The notes beneath the pieces are model-generated. The model saw only the letters and a list, made by a program, of their open reading frames with translations. It searched no databases and was not told the DNA's origin. DNA of 64,000 nucleotides, from the NCBI GenBank assembly GCA_011317545.1, contig WUJK01000007.1:2356001-2420000 (forward strand), written 5' to 3'. Within the stretch, counting starts at the first letter, position 1, and every line of letters starts with the position of its first letter. This stretch comes from Coniella vitis (Eukaryota > Ascomycota > Sordariomycetes > Diaporthales > Schizoparmaceae). This document shows, in pieces, positions 58,401 to 64,000 of the stretch. The translations under genes and the position numbers were made by a program.

Positions 58401-59095
58401 TAGTAAACCTATCCGCCTTTTTATATAGCCGAATCTCGTAGTCCGCTCCCTTTCTATATAGCGGTAATACGGAAGCTATATCCTTATCGAAGAGGTTCCG
58501 GAACTCGTAATACTCTAAGGGGAGTTTCTTATTAACCGAGGATTTTACTTTCGGTAATAGGGCCTTAATAATATCGGCTATTATAATATTAAAAAGCGCT
58601 ACCTAAGTAGTACTTAAGCATTTTATATACCGGACTTTACTCTAGATAGTAAGGGTATTAATAAATATATAGTTAAAGTTCTTAGGATTATATCCTTATT
58701 CTTAAACCTCTAGTCCTCTTACTCGTTTAATATTTAGGCGGTACTTATAAGCTATATATATTACCCTTTCTCTTTCTACCTAAGGTTTTCCTAAAATAAG
58801 GTTATATTAAAGGCGGGGAATTATATAGGCCTAAATACGATATAAATACCCGTCTAAGTCTATATTAAGGTAGGTTATATAGCGGATAACGGGCTACTTA
58901 TATAATATTCTCTCCCTTAGCGATTAATAAAGGGTCTTAGACGGGATAGGTATATACGGAAGTCTTAATTTATATATAAGCGTCTCGCTTATAATAGAAT
59001 AATAGTTATAGCTAGAATTAATAAATATTAGGATAAATAGAGTTAAATTATAAAATAGGTCTATTATAAAATAGTTTCTATTTATTTAACGCTTT
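55440..59095 (-). pseudogene. Gypsy-2 pol remnant
   Basis: Reverse complement of the Gypsy-1 pol layout. RT sequence is seen at about 58,400-57,750, with the polymerase box near 57,925-57,936 again reading YIDN. The RNase H region is near 57,500, integrase near 56,530-56,010 and the chromodomain near 55,740-55,500. Numerous stops result from RIP. Confidence 0.82.
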
Positions 59096-60522
59096 ACTTT
59101 TTATAAGCTAAAGTTAAAATCTATAAGCTCTTATATATAACTTTATATAGGAGTAGCTAGTTTTCCTCTTATTCCTCGGTAATATTATTAAGGTCGATAA
59201 GGTTAGTATTAGCGATATTAATTTCCGTCTCCTATATAGCTCCGGAGCTAATAAGCGGGCGCGCGGGTAAGAAGGGGTAATAAGCGATTCTATAATTCGA
59301 ATATCCGTACTTATAATAGAATCCCTACTCTTTCCTATACTTAATCTCCGCTTAATTAACCTACCTTATACGCTATTTATTAGCCTATAAAGCGTTAATA
59401 CTAGTTATAGCTATATCCCTATCGGGATCTATATAAGGGTTTTATAGTTTCTATCCGTTTCCTCCCGTTTATTAGGTTATTCTAAAGCGCTATACTATAG
59501 CTCTAGATAAATAGCTTAAGGGCGAAATATAGCTATTATCTCGGATAATAATATAGCTTTCTAGCTTAGCCGAGATATAGAACGCTTTCTTTACCTAATC
59601 GTTATATATCGACGATATTTCTATATTAATAAGCTATACGCGTAATACGCTATTAATAGCGCCTTTTAGGTATATTAATTTAGCTAAGTCCGGCTATTTT
59701 ATACCGCCGGAGTTTATTAATAACTTCTCCTATTAGGAGAAGAAGTTAGGGAAGGATTAGCCTCTCTTCTAAATAAAGCTCCGGAGCTTTTAAAAAATAG
59801 TAATAATATAGTTCTCGTTATAATATCGGTAATAGAGCTATTATAGGAATAAGGAGGGTTTCTAAAGGCTATACTCTCCTCTTATAATATAATAGCTCCT
59901 TGCTATAACCTTTATATCTCCCTCTAAATACTTATAGATTTCTTAGAATTTATTTATATAATTCCCGATAAAGTAAATATTTCGGATAAGTTTATACCTT
60001 ATAGTATACTCCTAAGCTAGGAATTAAATATATATACCTTTAAAGTTTACTAGCTAAGAAAGGGGCTTACGTTTAGGTACGATTATACTCTCTAAGGCCT
60101 TATTTATATTAACGTTAGCGTTTTTTATATTTTAGGAGGTAGGGGTATAGGTATCTTCTAGTTCGTTAGGTACCGGGTTAGGGTATTCGGCCGCTAAGTT
60201 ACTAATATTTACTAATAGCTCCTATAGTAATAAGCTACGGGATTATTCGATTTATATAAGTTATATTATAAGTACTTCTAGTTTTCGTATACTATCTTCG
60301 CGCTATTATTATACTACTCTTTTAATAATATACCGCTATTTTTCTATTATTTAAATAACTATTTATTATATAATTATTATTATATTATTATTATCGTTAT
60401 TCGCTTAAATAGGGAGTTACCCGAATTACTTATCGTAAGGGTATAATATCCTAAAGCTATATACTAAATAAATATATAAATACCGTCGGATATATAGGGT
60501 AGGTAGAAAGAAGTTAGTTAAA
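59096..60522 (-). pseudogene. Gypsy-2 gag remnant
   Basis: Same layout as Gypsy-1 43,500-44,940 in reverse. Landmarks such as the segment around 60,030-60,060 (start of the conserved gag part) are recognisable. Stops in every frame. Confidence 0.65.
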
Positions 60523-60861
60523 TATAAACGGGTATCGAGAGAGCGTTTATAATTTCGATCTTAATTTCTATTATTAATTAGCTTAAGGAGAGAAGTAAGA
60601 GTAGTATCTATATAATAGCGCGAGAGCTACTCTTAAGTAGCTCTTATATTTAAGATCTATCTATAGGTAGAGTTTTCTATAGGTCTACCGTCGATACGGG
60701 TCCTATTACTAATAGTCTTTTATATAGCTTATAAGCTGCTCGGAAAACGCTCTTATCTAGCGCTTATATAATATTAATCTCTAAACGAGAAGGGAATATA
60801 CTAACTAAGGCTTCGTGCCCTAGTATACCGAAGCTATATATTTACCCGTAGGCCTATAATA
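60523..60861 (-). repeat. LTR F: 5' LTR of Gypsy-2
   Basis: 339 bp, minus orientation, from TATAAACGGGTATCGAG to GGCCTATAATA, paired with LTR E. Confidence 0.92.
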
Positions 60862-60866
60862 GCTAT
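60862..60866. repeat. Target-site duplication GCTAT, right copy (Gypsy-2)
   Basis: Matches 53597-53601. The next bases (AAACGCCCTATAGGGCCCG) continue the Gypsy-3 pol sequence interrupted at 53,601. Confidence 0.9.
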
Positions 60867-63830
60867 AAACGCCCTATAGGGCCCGTTATACGGGATATCT
60901 AGAGAAGAACTTATCGTACTAAGGAAGACTCTTACCGAGCTACTCGATATAAGCTATATTAGAGCTAATAGCTCCTTAGTAGGAGCTCCCGTAATCTTTA
61001 TTAAGAAATTAGAGGGTAGCTTCCGTTTTTATATAAACTATTATACGCTTAACGCTATTTCGGAAGCCGACCGCTACCCGCTCCCCCTTATTAAAGAGAC
61101 CTTATCTAATATTATAAACGCTAAATATTTTACTAAGCTCGATATATAAGTAACGTTTTATAAGCTTTATATTAAGGAAGGAGATAAATAGAAGACTACC
61201 TTTCGTATAAGGTATAGCTTCTTCGAATAACTAATAACCCCGTTCGGACTTATAAGCGCTCCTATAACGTTCTAATACTATATTAATAACGCTCTACGCC
61301 CCTATTTAGATATCTTCTATTTAGCTTATATCGATAATATTCTAATATATACCGATAGTATAATTAAAGATTACCGAGTAAAGGTAAAACTAGTATTATA
61401 CGCTCTTAAAGTAATAGGTCTAAATTTAGATATTATTAAGTACGAATTCGGTATAACCGAAACGAAGTACCTAGGCTTTATTATTAAAGCGGGGGTAGGG
61501 ATTCGTATAAACCCCGAAAAGGTATATACTATATATAATTAGAAGGCTCCGAAGACGGTTAAGGGAATCCGCAGCTTCCTAAGATTCGTAAACTTCTATT
61601 ATTAATTTATCGCTAATTATTCCGAAATCGTAGGGCCCCTTTTAGCCTTAACTAAGAAGGGGGTCTTATTTAGGTTCGGGGAGTAGGAAGAAGCTATATT
61701 CGAATAGCTAAAGCGTTTCTTTATTAATAAGCTTATACTCGCCTAATAGGATCCGGATAAGGAAATAATATTAGAAGCGGATTATTCTAGCTATTCGTTA
61801 GGCGGCTACCTCTTTTAAAGGGATAAGTATAATATCCTCCGCCCGATAATATATTACTTACGCTATCTAAGCCTTATAGAGTATAATTATAAGATCTACG
61901 ATAAGGAACTACTAGCTATTATTAATTACTTAAGAGTATAGGATATAAAGCTTAAGGGTATTATACTATTATTTATAATTTACTCGGATTATAAGAACCT
62001 TAAATATTTTATAATATTATAGCGTTTTACCGAAAGGTAGGTTTATTAATCCGAGATAATAGCTTATTTTCGATATTATTTAGTTTATTATATAGGAATA
62101 GCTAGTAAACGTTTAAACGCCTTCTCGAGGAGGGAGTAGGATATATTATATAATATATCTAACGAACGCTTTACCGATAGGTAAATCCAGCTTTTACTAT
62201 CGATAGAGATAAGCTAAATTATAATATATAACGAGCTATTACTAATAGGTAGCGAAGTTTCTATATAAGAGGAGCTTTAGCGCTTATAGGACGATACTAC
62301 CTTATATAATAAGGTATACTCCTAGCTTATAGGTATAATCCGTAGGGGTAAACGCTCTTTTCCCCCTTACCTATAAATATCCGAAGGTAAATTTATTAAG
62401 GTATTTATAGCGGAGTATTCGATCGATAAGAAAGGATTATTTAGGTTTTATAAATAGCTCTAGTTACCGGATTAGGAACCCCTATATACTAAACTAATAT
62501 AGAGTATTTATAATTCTACCCTATTTAGCTACCTAGGGAGGGATATTACTATTACGATAATAATAAGAGGCTACTTCTAGCTAGGTATATACCGTAGTAT
62601 TCGGCGGTTTATATAAAATTATAACGTTTATAAATATAAGATAATATAGAGATATTAGAGGAAGGGCCTTTTTAAGCCCTTACTAATACCTAAGCGGGTA
62701 TAAAGCGAGTTATCCGTAGATTTTATAATCGACCTCCCTTATAAGGATAATATAAGAGAGGCTTACTTAATAGTAATTATAGATTAATTAATAAAAGCTA
62801 TTATACTCGAAGCTATATATAGTATAAGCGCGGAAGTATATATAAAGCGGTTCTTATACTATTACTAGCGGTTTTATAGTTTCCCTAAGGTAATAGTTAG
62901 CGATTAAGGCTCGAACTAAATAGGAGGGTTTTAGCGCCGATTATATAAGCTTATAAAGATAGAATAGCGCCTAAGCACCGCTTTCTACCTATAGACGGAT
63001 AAAGCTATAGAAAGGGTAAACTAAGAGGTTATAGATTACCTCCGAGCGTTTATTATATATATATAATTAGATTAACTAATACTCCTACCTAGCGCTTAAT
63101 TAGCTATTAATAATAGGGATATTAGTATAATTAGCCTTAGCCTATTCTTTATCCTATACGGCTATTATATAGATCTAATCGAATAAGTAGAGTATAGTAT
63201 ATTATTAGTATAAACGCTTAGAGTTTAAGCTAAGAACTTCGTTTAATAGCTTAAAGATATAACTACTTTTGCTTAAGCTATAATAATAATCGTATAATAA
63301 TAAATAGAAGAATCTACGAATAAGTTATAAGTAATTATAGAGCGGCTTATTAAAGGCGATAAGGTTTAGCTCTCCCTATAAAATATTATTACCGACCGCC
63401 CTTTAAAGAAGTTAGCCTAGCTATATAAGAAGTATACCGTAATATATATTATTAGCCCTTATATAATAAAATTAAATATCCCGCCGGGTATTTACCCTTA
63501 TTTCTATATAAATCTCCTAATTCGAGCTATATAAGACCCGCTCCCGTTATAGGTATAAAGAGAATACTAGCCTAACCTTATCGTAATTAAAGAAGGAAAG
63601 GAACCTAAATATTAAGTAGAAAGTATTATTAGAATATATAATAAGCTATATAAAAGCTATATAAAAACGGACGGAACGTTATAACGCGAAGTCCTAGTTA
63701 AATAGATCGGATAGGATTAGCTAGACTAATAGCCGTTATCCGAATTTAAAGATATAATTACTCTTAAGGAGTTCGAGTAATATTATAGTAATACTATAAA
63801 TTATAATAGCTTAAAGTTATAAAGAAGAAG
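60867..63830 (+). pseudogene. Gypsy-3 pol remnant, right part
   Basis: Continues the pol of Gypsy-3 after the Gypsy-2 insertion: RT about 61,010-61,520 (polymerase box near 61,328-61,339 again YIDN), RNase H about 61,780-62,100, integrase about 62,700-63,200 and chromodomain about 63,590-63,780. Stops in all frames. From about 63,830 to the window edge it matches the start of the 3' region of Gypsy-1 (48,600-48,760). Confidence 0.82.
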
Positions 63831-64000
63831 AGTAAGGAAATTAAATACTATAGATAAAAAGAAAACTATATATAAAATATATATTAACGTAACTACCTAC
63901 TTATCCTCGCTTACCTCCTCCTTATTATTAGAATTACTCTCCTTAGTTTTATTAGAATAAGGGTTATTATTAACGCTATACTTTATTTTAATATTAATTA

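Larger units (their letters stand above)
53602..60861 (-). mobile_element. Gypsy-2: complete chromodomain-bearing Ty3/gypsy element, RIP-degraded
   Basis: 7,260 bp between LTR F (5') and LTR E (3'), minus orientation, flanked by GCTAT. Internal order on the minus strand: gag about 60,500-59,090, protease about 59,090-58,760, RT about 58,400-57,750, RNase H about 57,560-57,180, integrase about 56,560-56,000, chromodomain about 55,740-55,480, 3' region 55,430-53,941. All frames carry stops. As an insertion inside an insertion it is the most recent element here together with, possibly, Gypsy-1. Confidence 0.93.
51139..64000 (+). mobile_element. Gypsy-3: plus-strand gypsy element split by Gypsy-2, running off the window
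   Basis: The left part (51139-53601) has LTR D, gag, protease and the start of pol, parallel to Gypsy-1 43,161-45,619. The right part (60,862-64,000) resumes at GCTATAAACGCCCTATAGGG, matching Gypsy-1 at about 45,615-45,640, and continues through pol to the start of the 3' region. About 1.3-1.8 kb including its 3' LTR should lie beyond 64,000. RIP-mutated throughout. Confidence 0.9.

Overview
The window is nuclear DNA of a filamentous ascomycete (Pezizomycotina, probably Dothideomycetes; the class is an inference). The evidence is short 45-180 nt introns with GT...AG ends and CTAAC/CTGAC-like branch sites, a HET-domain gene, a secreted GH16 protein, a DUF1749 hydrolase, and AT-rich blocks with the CpA-to-TpA signature of repeat-induced point mutation (RIP).

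Positions 1 to about 40,100 are ordinary gene-bearing DNA. In order they hold: a 5'-truncated AAA-type ATPase (+); translation initiation factor eIF5 (-); a cytochrome P450 (-); an Ark1/Prk1-type kinase (-); a DUF1749 alpha/beta hydrolase (-) divergent from TTI1 (+), a subunit of the TTT complex that stabilises PIK-related kinases; a YAT-family amino-acid permease with a 12-nt exon (-); a decayed HET-domain pseudogene (+); a secreted GH16-like protein (+); a short-chain dehydrogenase (-); a mitochondrial BolA-like protein (-); a FAD monooxygenase whose intron carries a 57-nt homopolymer (-); a 3.7-kb low-complexity stretch without a convincing gene; and a protein with a kinase-like C-terminal domain (-). 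Core housekeeping genes (eIF5, TTI1, Ark1, BolA) are mixed with accessory ones. I see no biosynthetic cluster: the P450, FAD monooxygenase and dehydrogenase are dispersed between unrelated genes.

From about 40,150 to the end the DNA is a RIP-degraded, AT-rich block of nested LTR retrotransposons with no intact reading frame. Six LTR copies, all 339 bp by their termini, let the order of insertion be worked out. A Ty1/copia-like remnant (about 40,150-42,588) was hit by a Ty3/gypsy element in minus orientation (Gypsy-4, from 42,589). Gypsy-4 was hit twice: by complete Gypsy-1 (43,161-50,421, plus strand, 5-bp duplication GTAAC) and by Gypsy-3 (from 51,139, plus strand, running off the window). 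Gypsy-3 was in turn hit by complete Gypsy-2 (53,602-60,861, minus strand, duplication GCTAT). The gypsy elements encode gag, protease, reverse transcriptase, RNase H, integrase and a C-terminal chromodomain. Between pol and the 3' LTR they carry about 1.5 kb that seems to hold a decayed gene on the opposite strand.

All gene models were joined by eye from splice signals, phase and family knowledge. No search or alignment was run.
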